From contig NZ_JAJTJP010000001.1 of assembly GCF_021300775.1 (NCBI RefSeq), forward strand, positions 1 to 64,000: a stretch of 64,000 bases of DNA. Direction: 5' to 3'. A model generated the notes under the pieces. The model did not search any database, had not been told where the DNA came from, and saw only the letters and a list, made by a program, of their open reading frames with translations. Below are positions 27,230 through 35,681 of this stretch, one piece after another; position 1 is the first letter of the stretch, and every line of letters begins with the position of its first letter. The stretch is from Parvimonas micra. Its GTDB lineage: Bacteria; Bacillota; Clostridia; Tissierellales; Peptoniphilaceae. Made by a program: the position numbers and the translations under genes.

Positions 27230-28633
27230 TTATTTAAAATCATTTTTTGCATCTGGTTTTTTATCTCTATTTTGAGGGTCACCTTTTTGTACAGGAAGAT
27301 TCTTATCCATATACCAAGAATTCCATCCACCATCATAAATTACAGTATCTTTCCATCCTGTCATTTGTGTCATAAACCAAGGAATACCTGCTCTCCAACC
27401 TGTTCCACAATAGAATGCGACTTTATCGTTTTGTTTAATTCCTTGAGTATCCCATAGTGCATATATTTCTTCTGGATTTCTTATAGTTCCATCCGGATCA
27501 TAATAATCATCCATATTTTGAGCATCTGTACCAGCAAACCCATAATATGATCCTTTTGGTTCACCAGCTTCAGGTATATAGTCATAACCACTTATTTTTC
27601 CTATATATTCATCCCAAGCACGAATACTAACCAATTTATAATTTTCTTTTTCGATTTTTTCAACCATATCTTTAGCTAAAGGAATTGAAACATTTGGGTT
27701 TTGTGGAATAGTAACACCGAATTTAGAATCAGCTGTTGGTTTATTTACAGTTGTTTCAACTTCAAAACCTGCATTTTTCCACGCTTTAAATCCACCGTTC
27801 ATGTATCTAATATCTTTAACTCCAGCCCATTTTAAAGCCCAGTAAACTCTAAAACCTGCAGATGCATCATCTGAATATATTATAACTGTTTTATCACTAG
27901 TAATTCCATTTTCTAGAAGAGCTTTTTCTATTTGTTCAGGACTTCTTAGATTCCATACAGGTTCTTCTTCAATCAAGTCTGTATTAAAGTGAATAGCTCC
28001 TTTGATGTGTTCTTTATAGTTCTTAGCTTTATCAACTTCTCCCCAAGAAACTTCTAAAATTGTAAATTTATCATTAGTATATGTTTCTGGTTTTTTATTA
28101 TCCATAACGTCTTTAACCCATTGTGGAGAAACTAGCATTTGATAATTTGGATATTTAACTAATTTTGCATTTGAATCCTCAGAATATTTTACTAAATCTG
28201 AAAATATCTTTGCTTTAAAACCATTTTTCACAAGTACATCAGCAACTTTTGTAGCTCTTTGGGCATCTGTATCATATACTATTTGTTCTTTATCTTTTGA
28301 AATACCTTTATCCTCGATATATTTTACTAATTTAGAACTATTTACCTTTTCAACATTTTCTGTAGAAAGTTGAATTGCTTTTTCTAAATGTCCAGAATTT
28401 TTCATTTTTCCATCAGAAAATCCATTAAATTCTTCATCTTTTCTTGAATCAATAAATTGGATGTTATCTTTTCCGATTGATTCTTTAAATTCTTCAACAG
28501 ATATGGATTTAATTTCTTCTGTCTTTGTATTTTCTGTGTTCTTAGTAGTATTATTATCTTTAGATTTGTTGCAACCAACAAATAAAGCAGAAACTATAAC
28601 TAAAGATAATACCACTGTCTTCTTAAATTTCAT
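27230..28633 (-). CDS. Rhodanese-repeat lipoprotein (thiosulfate sulfurtransferase-like)
   Basis: A 467-residue exported lipoprotein (lipobox ALFVGCNK) with three rhodanese-like repeats. The first (~45-150) and second (~170-290) lack an active-site Cys: IVYDTDAQRA and VIIYSDDASAGFR at the equivalent loops. The third (~320-450) keeps it, in VAFYCGTGWRAG. A sulfur-transfer role outside the cell is plausible. It has its own promoter and lies at the edge of the ArsS-type cluster, which has a second, cytoplasmic rhodanese protein. Confidence 0.85.
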   Translation of the reverse strand: MKFKKTVVLSLVIVSALFVGCNKSKDNNTTKNTENTKTEEIKSISVEEFKESIGKDNIQFIDSRKDEEFNGFSDGKMKNSGHLEKAIQLSTENVEKVNSSKLVKYIEDKGISKDKEQIVYDTDAQRATKVADVLVKNGFKAKIFSDLVKYSEDSNAKLVKYPNYQMLVSPQWVKDVMDNKKPETYTNDKFTILEVSWGEVDKAKNYKEHIKGAIHFNTDLIEEEPVWNLRSPEQIEKALLENGITSDKTVIIYSDDASAGFRVYWALKWAGVKDIRYMNGGFKAWKNAGFEVETTVNKPTADSKFGVTIPQNPNVSIPLAKDMVEKIEKENYKLVSIRAWDEYIGKISGYDYIPEAGEPKGSYYGFAGTDAQNMDDYYDPDGTIRNPEEIYALWDTQGIKQNDKVAFYCGTGWRAGIPWFMTQMTGWKDTVIYDGGWNSWYMDKNLPVQKGDPQNRDKKPDAKNDFK

Positions 28634-28665
28634 AAATCATTCTCCTTTTTATTTATTTATAAGAG

Positions 28666-28693
28666 ATTATAACATAAATACTAGCTTTGTCAA
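28666..28693 (-). promoter_or_regulatory. Promoter of the rhodanese lipoprotein gene
   Basis: On the minus strand TTGACA (28693-28688) and TATAAT (28671-28666) are 16 bases apart. Both boxes match the vegetative consensus exactly. AAGGAG follows before the ATG at 28633. Confidence 0.85.
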
Positions 28694-28754
28694 ATAAAGA
28701 AAATTTATTCAAATTATTTATATTATAGAAAAAGTTTATAATAATAAATATAAA

Positions 28755-28794
28755 AATAATAAAAGATAGCCATCTAGTAAAATAGATGGCTATC
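28755..28794 (-). terminator. Terminator of the minus-strand glycosyltransferase/VTT operon
   Basis: A perfect 11-bp stem (28765-28775 with 28784-28794) is followed on the minus strand by a T-rich tract. Its 5' arm includes the stop codon of the upstream gene. Confidence 0.85.
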
Positions 28795-29503
28795 TGTCTT
28801 TCATATTATTATAAATTTCATTTAACTTATCAGGACTTTCACCTTTAAAATACATAATTTTTAGTTTATGCATTTTAAATATTGTTCTTAAAGTACCATT
28901 TTGTTTAAATCTTCTTGATGAAGAAATAATTTTATTATTAAGTAATTTAAAGTATTTGGAATTACTTTCATGATTTTTTATGTCTATAAAAAATTGCAAA
29001 TCTTCCATTATTGGAATATCTCTAAAACCATTAATTTCATCAAAGAGTTTTTTTGTTACAAAGATGCTCTGATCACCAAAACATATTCTAAATATTTTAG
29101 CTCTAAGGTTAGATAAACAAGCTATTAAAGATAGTAATATCGAATTTGGATAAAATTTTATTTTCAATCCACCACATTTGATATTTTCTTTTTCTATTAA
29201 ATTTTTTATTTTTCCATCTACTGTATAATCTAAAAATTCAGAGTCTGAATGAATAAACCATAATATATCACAATCTGTATATTTAACAGCTGTATTCATT
29301 TGGATACTTCTACCTTTTTTAGATATTAGTAGCTTATAATTGATATTGTTAAAAGACTTTTCAAATATTTCATTTTTTTTGAAATTATCAACTGCCTTAG
29401 AAATAATAATTTCATCAATATTCTTAAATTTATTTAATTTTGTCAATAAGTTTTCTATCATTTTATCATCATTGTAGATTGGTATTATAACAGCTAGTTT
29501 CAT
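28790..29503 (-). CDS. Glycosyltransferase, rSAM/selenodomain-associated transferase 2 type (TIGR04283)
   Basis: A 237-residue GT-A protein: KLAVIIPIYNDDKMIENLL, KKGRSIQMNTA and the DXD-like site DILWFIHSDSEF. The KGRS-Q-N pattern is typical of TIGR04283 proteins found beside ArsS-type radical SAM genes, some in arsenosugar pathways. It starts 2 bases after the VTT gene and lies in an operon with the type 1 transferase. Confidence 0.82.
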   Translation of the reverse strand: MKLAVIIPIYNDDKMIENLLTKLNKFKNIDEIIISKAVDNFKKNEIFEKSFNNINYKLLISKKGRSIQMNTAVKYTDCDILWFIHSDSEFLDYTVDGKIKNLIEKENIKCGGLKIKFYPNSILLSLIACLSNLRAKIFRICFGDQSIFVTKKLFDEINGFRDIPIMEDLQFFIDIKNHESNSKYFKLLNNKIISSSRRFKQNGTLRTIFKMHKLKIMYFKGESPDKLNEIYNNMKDR

Positions 29504-29505
29504 AT

Positions 29506-30150
29506 TTATTCCTTATCATACTTTTTAATTAAAACAAATGAGATTACAGTAAGTACTACAAAGCCTATAATTGCAATTGTAAATTCTTTACTATATACAT
29601 TAATTGCTTTATCTCCAACATTCAAAAATACAAATGTTCCAGGAATTATTCCCAAAAAAGTAGCCATTGAATATTTTAGAAAAGAAATTTCTGTAAGACC
29701 TGATAAGTAATTTATTACATTATAAGGAGCGATAGGTAATAGCCTCATTAAAAAAATAATAAAAACTCCATTGCTTTTTTCTGCATTAATAATCTTGTTA
29801 TACCATTTTTCACTTATTTTTTTTCTGAATATTTCTAAAACTTTATCTTTTGCAAACTTTTTAGCCATTAAAAACATTATTGAACTATTTATCATAGCAC
29901 CAATCATCGTATATAAGACTCCTTCAAAAAGTCCAAAAGAAATTCCTGCAGCTAAAGCAAGAATCGGAACTGGGAAGAAAAAAATAGGTAGTATTGAAAA
30001 TAACAATATATAAATTAAAGCAGCATTTTTTCCGTATCCTTGAATTATACTTCTTATTTTTTCTGGAGTAAATATTTTAAAGATAAAATACGTAATCACG
30101 ACAAGAAGTATAAGAGAAGTAATAGTAATAATTTTCTTCTTATTTTTCAT
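29506..30150 (-). CDS. TVP38/TMEM64 (VTT) family membrane protein
   Basis: A 214-residue protein with about five hydrophobic segments and the VTT core (FPVPILALAAGISFGLFEG; FLMRLLPIAPYNVINYLSGL). The family is a DedA relative; some members act as lipid scramblases or transporters. A second VTT gene sits at 32.4 kb on the other strand. It overlaps the type 1 transferase gene by 11 bases. Confidence 0.85.
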   Translation of the reverse strand: MKNKKKIITITSLILLVVITYFIFKIFTPEKIRSIIQGYGKNAALIYILLFSILPIFFFPVPILALAAGISFGLFEGVLYTMIGAMINSSIMFLMAKKFAKDKVLEIFRKKISEKWYNKIINAEKSNGVFIIFLMRLLPIAPYNVINYLSGLTEISFLKYSMATFLGIIPGTFVFLNVGDKAINVYSKEFTIAIIGFVVLTVISFVLIKKYDKE

Positions 30151-30805
30151 TGTAAAACTCCCTTAATAATTTATTTAAATTTGAATATTCTGAATATTGC
30201 ATTTCATTTTTTACATAAAATTCTAAATCACTTTTTTCATCAATATCCATCAATATTCTTCCTGTAGAATAAGATAAATTTTGTTTTTTAAAAATTTCTA
30301 CAGTATTTTCAAAAACATTTTCTCCTTTAAAAATATTTTCATCAAAAACTTCATCAACTATATTTTTTAAACCTATTAAGTAATATCCTTTATCAAATGT
30401 TTTGTGAATACAAACATCAAAGTTATCTAAACTCTTTAAAGCAAAACTAATATCCTCTTTTTTCAAAGTAGGAATATCAGTGCCAATTAAAATCACTTTT
30501 TTGTATCCCATTTCAAAAGTTTTCTTAAAGGCATTTTTCATTTTTTCTCCAAAAGAAAAATCACCTTGGGGATATATTTTATTTTCAAAATTAAAAAATT
30601 CTCTAGTATTATCATTTAGTTTTTCATATTCTGTTATAAATAAAATAACATCAGCAAAGTCATTTTTACAAACATTAATAGTATCTTTAATCATTGCTTT
30701 ATGTATTTCTAGAACTAAATTTGAATCTAAGTTTTTACTTAATCTCGTTTTTACCTTGTTTATTGAAGGAAATCTAGTAAAAATTATTATTGCATTATCT
30801 TTCAT
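30140..30805 (-). CDS. rSAM/selenodomain-associated transferase 1 (TIGR04282, DUF2064)
   Basis: A 221-residue nucleotidyltransferase-like protein: IIIFTRFPSINKVKTRLSK, KVILIGTDIPTLKKEDI and DKGYYLIGLK. TIGR04282 members co-occur with ArsS-type radical SAM proteins. I choose ATG 30805, with GGTGAT six bases upstream, over a GTG four codons earlier. First gene of the minus operon, divergent from the arsS operon. Confidence 0.85.
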   Translation of the reverse strand: MKDNAIIIFTRFPSINKVKTRLSKNLDSNLVLEIHKAMIKDTINVCKNDFADVILFITEYEKLNDNTREFFNFENKIYPQGDFSFGEKMKNAFKKTFEMGYKKVILIGTDIPTLKKEDISFALKSLDNFDVCIHKTFDKGYYLIGLKNIVDEVFDENIFKGENVFENTVEIFKKQNLSYSTGRILMDIDEKSDLEFYVKNEMQYSEYSNLNKLLREFYNEK

Positions 30806-30911
30806 ATAAATCACCACAATAACTTTAACATAAAATTAAGAATATTAAAAGCCATTTATCGACTTATTAGAAAATTCTATTAATAGGTGTTGATTTATTA
30901 GTTAATCTTAT

Positions 30912-30940
30912 TTGATATAGACTGATTAATATTGTATAAT
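30912..30940 (+). promoter_or_regulatory. Promoter of the arsS operon
   Basis: TTGATA (30912-30917) and TATAAT (30935-30940) with exact 17-base spacing, 37 bases before the CMD gene. Confidence 0.8.
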
Positions 30941-30976
30941 TTATTTGTTAAAAAATATAAAAAAAGGAGAAAAATT

Positions 30977-31318
30977 ATGAGTAATAATTATTTTGAAAAG
31001 AAAGATTTAGGATGTTTTGCTAATGGAGAATTAGGAGAAGAAGCAAAAAAATTATGGGATGAATTTTTAACATATTATGGAGATAGCACTTCTGAAGGAG
31101 CTTTAACTAAAAAAGAAAAAGCACTTTGTGCATTAGCTGTAGCATTTGCTACTCGTTGTCCATACTGTGTAGATGCTTATACTCAAACATTAGTTTCTAT
31201 GGGTGTAACTGAAGAACAACTTACAGAAGTATTACATGTTGCATCTTCAATGCAAGCGGGTATAACACTTGTAAATGGATTTACAATGAAAAATACTGTA
31301 AAAGAAATTAAATTATAA
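30977..31318 (+). CDS. CMD/AhpD-like protein associated with arsenosugar-type clusters
   Basis: A 113-residue carboxymuconolactone-decarboxylase-fold protein. The redox CxxC is in AFATRCPYCVDAYTQ near residue 55, after KEKALCALAVA. AhpD has a His four residues after the second Cys; here it is Tyr. Members next to arsS are called arsenosugar biosynthesis-associated peroxidase-like proteins. Start ATG 30977 behind AGGAG; an earlier ATG at 30932 overlaps the -10 box and is rejected. Confidence 0.85.
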   Translation: MSNNYFEKKDLGCFANGELGEEAKKLWDEFLTYYGDSTSEGALTKKEKALCALAVAFATRCPYCVDAYTQTLVSMGVTEEQLTEVLHVASSMQAGITLVNGFTMKNTVKEIKL

Positions 31319-31365
31319 AAAGTTTTCTTTAACTATTAAATTAAAGAAGCTTTTAAATTTTTTTG
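31319..31365 (+). terminator. Intergenic terminator or attenuator before arsS
   Basis: Directly after the CMD stop, TTCTTTAA pairs with TTAAAGAA, extended by AAAA/TTTT across a small internal loop, and is followed by AAATTTTTTT. It may reduce read-through into arsS. Confidence 0.65.
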
Positions 31366-31475
31366 AAGAGGGTGATTTTATCTTTAATTTAATAAAAAGA
31401 AATTTTGAAGAAGAAAAAGAAGAAAAGGAAGAGAAGATTTCCTTTTCTAACGGAATAGAATTTTCTAGAAAAGTT

Positions 31476-32432
31476 TTGGAATATATAAATTATATTCCAA
31501 AATTTTTTGAGAGAGTAGAAAATAAAAATAATCTATATACCACAAATATGGATATCATGCAACTTAATATCGGTAAAATTTGCAATTTAGCTTGTAAGCA
31601 TTGTCATGTTGAAGCTGGTCCTCATAGAAAAGAGTATATGAGTAAAGAAATTATGGATGATTGTTTATATGTTTTTAAGAAACATGGATTTAAAATTATG
31701 GATATAACAGGAGGAGCTCCTGAGATGATGCCTAATTTTGAGTATCTTGTTGAAGAGTCAAGTAAGATAGCTAAAGAGGTTATAGTAAGAACTAATCTAT
31801 GTATTTTATTAGATGAAAAATATAAACATTTAATAGATTTTTATGCAAAAAATAAAGTAACTATATTTTGTTCATTACCTTTTTATACCAAAGAAATTAC
31901 TGATGGTGTTAGAGGTGAAGGAGTATATGAAAGTTCTATTGAAGTTTTAAAAAAATTAAATGATGTTGGATATGGAAAAACTTTAACTTTGAATTTAGTT
32001 TATAATCCGGATGGAGCTTTTTTACCTGATTCACAAGAATGTTTAGAAAAAGAATATAGAACAAAACTTCTTGAAGAATACGGTATTGTTTTTACAAATT
32101 TATTTGCAATTACTAATAATCCGATAGGCAGATTTGGTATGAGATTATACAAAAAAGATAAATTAAAGACATATATGACAAAGCTCTATAATGCCTATAA
32201 TGAAGATACTGTTGAATTTTTGATGTGTAGAAATGAAATTAATGTATCTTATGATGGATATATTTATGACTGCGATTTTAATCAAGCACTTGATTTAAAG
32301 ATTAATTCAAGTAGAGTTCATATTTCAGATTATAAAGAAAATAACTTTGAAAAAAGAAAAATTGCACTAGGAAACCATTGCTATGGATGCACAGCTGGAG
32401 CTGGAAGTTCCTGAGGTGGTGAAATCGGTTAG
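31476..32432 (+). CDS. arsS: ArsS-type radical SAM selenoprotein (UGA read as selenocysteine)
   Basis: The radical SAM motif CNLACKHCHVEAGP carries CxxxCxxC near residue 37. A C-terminal CxxC region (HCYGCTAGAGSS) is followed by TGA at 32412 and then GGEIG-TAG. This matches the rSAM/selenodomain family ending ...GCTAGAGSSUGG, so the TGA is read as Sec and the true stop is TAG 32430-32432 (318 residues). The start is uncertain: TTG 31476 gives a usual N-terminus but a weak Shine-Dalgarno site, and the frame stays open upstream with GAGGGTGAT at 31368 and only non-standard starts. Family members make arsenosugars or related metabolites. Confidence 0.9.
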
Positions 32433-32443
32433 ACGTGTTCTAA
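32412..32443 (+). promoter_or_regulatory. Bacterial SECIS-like hairpin of arsS
   Basis: The UGA at 32412-32414 is followed 14 bases later by TTAGA-CGTGT-TCTAA (32429-32443). The apical loop contains GU about 21 bases after the UGA, as expected of a bSECIS recognised by SelB. The 3' arm runs straight into AAGGAGG, the ribosome-binding site of the next gene. Confidence 0.75.
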
Positions 32444-32452
32444 GGAGGAAAA

Positions 32453-33157
32453 ATGAAATTAAAAAAATCTACGATTATTAAAATAGTAGCAGTTTTAGCT
32501 GTTGTTTTAATTTGTATTTTTGTAAAACCTGTAAATGATAAACTTAAAGAGTTTGTTGCTTTGTTTAAAGGATCCAGTACTGATGAGGTATTAGAAAATG
32601 TAAAGAAATATATTTTATCTTATGGAAAGTGGGCTATTGTTATTTCGTTTTTATTAATGGTATTTCAATCAATTGCTGCACCTATTCCAGCATTTTTTAT
32701 TACTTTTGCAAATGCAGCTATTTTTGGATGGCAATTTGGAGCATTTTTATCTTGGTCAAGTGCAATGGCAGGAGCAATTCTATGTTTCTATATTGCTAGA
32801 TTATTAGGAAGAGATGTTGCTGAAAAATTTGCAACTAAATTTGCTCTTAATGAAGTTGAAGTATTTTTTGATAGATATGGTAAATATACAATTTTGATAG
32901 CGAGACTTTTACCTTTTGTTCCTTTTGATCCAATAAGTTATGCAGCAGGACTTACATCTATGAGTGCTTGGAGTTTTATTTGGGCAACAGGATTGGGACA
33001 ATTACCTGCAACTATAATTTACTCATATATTGGTGGAGCATTAACAGGAAGTTCAAAAACTTTTGTTACAGGATTATTTATTTTATTTGCAGTTTCAATT
33101 CTTGTATTTTTAATTAAAAAAGTTTATACAGAAAAACATAAGAATAGTGCTAAATAG
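32453..33157 (+). CDS. TVP38/TMEM64 (VTT) family membrane protein, second copy
   Basis: A 234-residue protein with an N-terminal membrane segment and the VTT core (PIPAFFITFANAAIFGWQFG; IARLLPFVPFDPISYAAGLT). About five to six hydrophobic segments. Its TAAGGAGG ribosome-binding site overlaps the arsS SECIS hairpin. It is distinct from the VTT gene on the minus strand at 29.5 kb. Confidence 0.87.
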   Translation: MKLKKSTIIKIVAVLAVVLICIFVKPVNDKLKEFVALFKGSSTDEVLENVKKYILSYGKWAIVISFLLMVFQSIAAPIPAFFITFANAAIFGWQFGAFLSWSSAMAGAILCFYIARLLGRDVAEKFATKFALNEVEVFFDRYGKYTILIARLLPFVPFDPISYAAGLTSMSAWSFIWATGLGQLPATIIYSYIGGALTGSSKTFVTGLFILFAVSILVFLIKKVYTEKHKNSAK

Positions 33158-33165
33158 GAGTTGTT

Positions 33166-34131
33166 TTGAAAGATATTTTAACATATATTGATAAAAATAA
33201 AGATATTTTGGGGATAGATGAATATAAGATTGATTTTTTACAACAAGGTGAATACAATATAAATTATTTAATTACAACTAAAGATAAAAAGTTTGTCTTG
33301 AGATTAAACTCTAAAAGTCAGATGAATTTACCTAATCAAATTAGATATGAATATGATACATTAAAATTTTTAGAAATATCAGGTGTAACACCAAAAGTTT
33401 ATTATGTTGATGACTCAGATAGTAAATTACTTAATGGCGTAATATTAATGGAATATCTAGATGGTAGATCATTAATCTATGAAGAAGATAGAGAAAAAGC
33501 GGCATATATTTTTTCAAAGATTCATTCAATAGATGCTTCAAAAGCTAATAATTTTATAGTTGAAAAGAATTTATTTCAAGACAGAATATCTGAAGCTAAT
33601 TTTTGGTTAAAAGAGGTTTTTGAGAGTAAAAAGGTAAGCAAAGAGCATAAAGAGTTTTTTGAAAAATTTTTAAATTATCTTGAGAATAACAAGTATAAAG
33701 AAAAATATTTTGAAGAAAATAGGATATTATGCTTAAATAATACAGAAGTTAACTCAGGAAATTTCATTATTGGCGAAAAACCGTATTTAATCGACTGGGA
33801 AAAAGCTGTAATCTCCGATCCTTGCCAAGATATAACACATTTTTTAGTTATTACAACTACAAAATGGAAAACAGATTTTATAGCAAGTAAAGAATATGAA
33901 GATAAATTTTTTGAAGAATATGAAAAGTTTTTAAATAAAAAAATAAATATTAAAGAAAGAGTGCATTTATATAAACCATATATGTATTCAAGAGCTTTAA
34001 GTTGGTGTATGAATGCTTATTTAGAATATCTTAAAGAAGATAAACTAATAAAGAATGAAGATACATTTAGAAAAATTAAAGAATTTACTGATTTAGATTT
34101 TATGAAAAATCTAATTAGAGATTATTTTTAA
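33166..34131 (+). CDS. Aminoglycoside-phosphotransferase-fold protein with altered catalytic loop
   Basis: A 321-residue APH/choline-kinase-fold protein: N-lobe (GEYNINYLITTKDKKFVLRL), hinge ILMEYLDG, and metal-binding LIDWEKA. At the usual HxDxxxxN catalytic loop it has NTEVNSGN, so the His and the catalytic Asp are replaced by Asn and Glu. It may be a divergent kinase or a binding protein. TTG start at 33166 behind AGGAG; part of the arsS operon. Confidence 0.75.
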   Translation: MKDILTYIDKNKDILGIDEYKIDFLQQGEYNINYLITTKDKKFVLRLNSKSQMNLPNQIRYEYDTLKFLEISGVTPKVYYVDDSDSKLLNGVILMEYLDGRSLIYEEDREKAAYIFSKIHSIDASKANNFIVEKNLFQDRISEANFWLKEVFESKKVSKEHKEFFEKFLNYLENNKYKEKYFEENRILCLNNTEVNSGNFIIGEKPYLIDWEKAVISDPCQDITHFLVITTTKWKTDFIASKEYEDKFFEEYEKFLNKKINIKERVHLYKPYMYSRALSWCMNAYLEYLKEDKLIKNEDTFRKIKEFTDLDFMKNLIRDYF

Positions 34132-34162
34132 AATAGGTGTTATTTTTAGGAGGAATATGTAA

Positions 34163-34999
34163 ATGTTTGAAAATAAATTTATTGTAAGAAAAGAATTTAT
34201 TCTTGAAAACAGAGATAATGAAAATTTTGTAGTTATTGATGCAAGGGGAGATATGCTAAAGGCTGGAGACTTTGTTTACGATAGAGCTATTGTTTTGGAT
34301 TGGAAAGAATTTACTTTTTTAACTGGAAAAGATAATGAATATGTTGGATTACCATTTGATAGAGAAATTTTACTTGAAAAATTTTCAAAATATGGAATTA
34401 CTCCTAATAAAAAGGTTCTAATATATATTAATACTTGCCCTGGATTTGGAATGGGAGAAGACGGAAGATTTAAGTTTTTATTAAATTTCTGTGGCATTGA
34501 AGCATATATTTTAGATGGTGGAATAAGCGAAATATTAAAAACAGACTTTTATAAAAAAGTAGAAGATGATGAAGAGCTTAATAAAGCAAGTATAGATATT
34601 GATAATAAACCATTTTTATCTTATGAAAAATCAATCTTAACTGATGAATTAAAAAGCATATGTAAAGATGAATTTGTAAAGATTTTAGATGTAAGATATG
34701 AAGAAGAATACAATGGTAAAATTATTTTTGGAGAAAAATTTGGTGGACATATAAAGAGATCAAAAAGTTATCCTTATACAAAACTATATGACGAAAATGG
34801 TTATTTACTAAACAATTCTGATATAGAAAAAGATATATTAAATCTTGGTATTTCAAAATCTGATTTGATAATTGTTTATTGTACAACAGGAATTAGAGCT
34901 TCAATAGTTTATGAAATACTTAGTATGTTAGGATTTAATGTAAGAGTTTATGATGAATCATTTGGAAGATGGTGTATTACTGAAGAATTTGAAGTATAA
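34163..34999 (+). CDS. Cytoplasmic tandem rhodanese (sulfurtransferase)
   Basis: A 278-residue protein without signal peptide, made of two rhodanese domains. The catalytic loop of the second is IVYCTTGIRAS near residue 240. The first domain has a Cys in the equivalent region (NTCPGFGMGEDG) but not a classical loop. It ends the arsS operon and could supply persulfide sulfur or selenium to it; that is inference. AGGAGG precedes ATG 34163. Confidence 0.83.
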   Translation: MFENKFIVRKEFILENRDNENFVVIDARGDMLKAGDFVYDRAIVLDWKEFTFLTGKDNEYVGLPFDREILLEKFSKYGITPNKKVLIYINTCPGFGMGEDGRFKFLLNFCGIEAYILDGGISEILKTDFYKKVEDDEELNKASIDIDNKPFLSYEKSILTDELKSICKDEFVKILDVRYEEEYNGKIIFGEKFGGHIKRSKSYPYTKLYDENGYLLNNSDIEKDILNLGISKSDLIIVYCTTGIRASIVYEILSMLGFNVRVYDESFGRWCITEEFEV

Positions 35000-35007
35000 T
35001 ATATAAT

Positions 35008-35036
35008 AAAAAAAGAACAGGTTTCTGTTCTTTTTT
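35008..35036. terminator. Bidirectional terminator after the arsS operon
   Basis: AAAAGAACAG pairs with CTGTTCTTTT around a GTTT loop, with A and T runs on the two sides. Confidence 0.9.
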
Positions 35037-35074
35037 GTTTGCTATTTTAAAACTAAATTATAAAGTATTAATTA

Positions 35075-35584
35075 TTATTTTAATTCGTTTTTAACTACTT
35101 CTCCACCTTTTACTTCAAGTATAATTTTATCATCAACTGGAGATTTTACTATTACTGTAATATCACTACTAACATTTTTTGAAACTTTTACAGCAGGATC
35201 AAGAACGTATTTTTTCCAATTTTCACGGTCTTTATCAGTAACTTTGCCATCTTTTAAATTGCTAAGAGCTCCATTAATATCAGTTGCAGCAGGATTGTCA
35301 AGTTTAAATCTAATTCTTTTTTCATTTTTTTCATAAACAGCTTTACCAAAATCTTTTATTGTATTATTGAAACTTTCAAGGTATTTTTCGATTTTTTGTC
35401 CTGATTCATTACTAATAAGTTCCTTTTGATATTGACTAAGTTTTTCCTTTAATTCTTTATTTTCTTTTTCTAATTCTGCAATTCTTTCTTGTGCACCATT
35501 TTCAACATTTTTAGCTGTATCATTTTTTCCTGAACAACTAACTAGTGTAAATACAACTAGTAACAAAGCAATAATTTTTTTCAT
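35075..35584 (-). CDS. Coiled-coil lipoprotein, paralogue A
   Basis: A 169-residue lipoprotein (VFTLVSCSG) with a Glu/Lys coiled coil (~30-60) and a C-terminal domain ending VEVKGGEVVK. It is a clear paralogue of the next gene (shared ITVIVKSP...ILEVKGGEV and the ESF/EFNN region). Function unknown. AAGGAG precedes ATG. Confidence 0.7.
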   Translation of the reverse strand: MKKIIALLLVVFTLVSCSGKNDTAKNVENGAQERIAELEKENKELKEKLSQYQKELISNESGQKIEKYLESFNNTIKDFGKAVYEKNEKRIRFKLDNPAATDINGALSNLKDGKVTDKDRENWKKYVLDPAVKVSKNVSSDITVIVKSPVDDKIILEVKGGEVVKNELK

Positions 35585-35681
35585 AAAAATTCTCCTTAAA
35601 TAAAAAATTTGTAAATGTTTAATTTACTTATTAGTATTATAAAACATAAATATATAATAATCAATAATTAAAGGTAAAATA

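Noticed and set aside
30870-30905. ArsR-type operator in the divergent arsS promoter region
   Set aside because: ATTAAT/ATTAGTTAAT similarity is weak and expected by chance in such AT-rich DNA.
32412-32414. arsS truncated by a stop codon
   Set aside because: The UGA is in the position of selenocysteine in the family and is followed by a SECIS-like hairpin and a proper stop.
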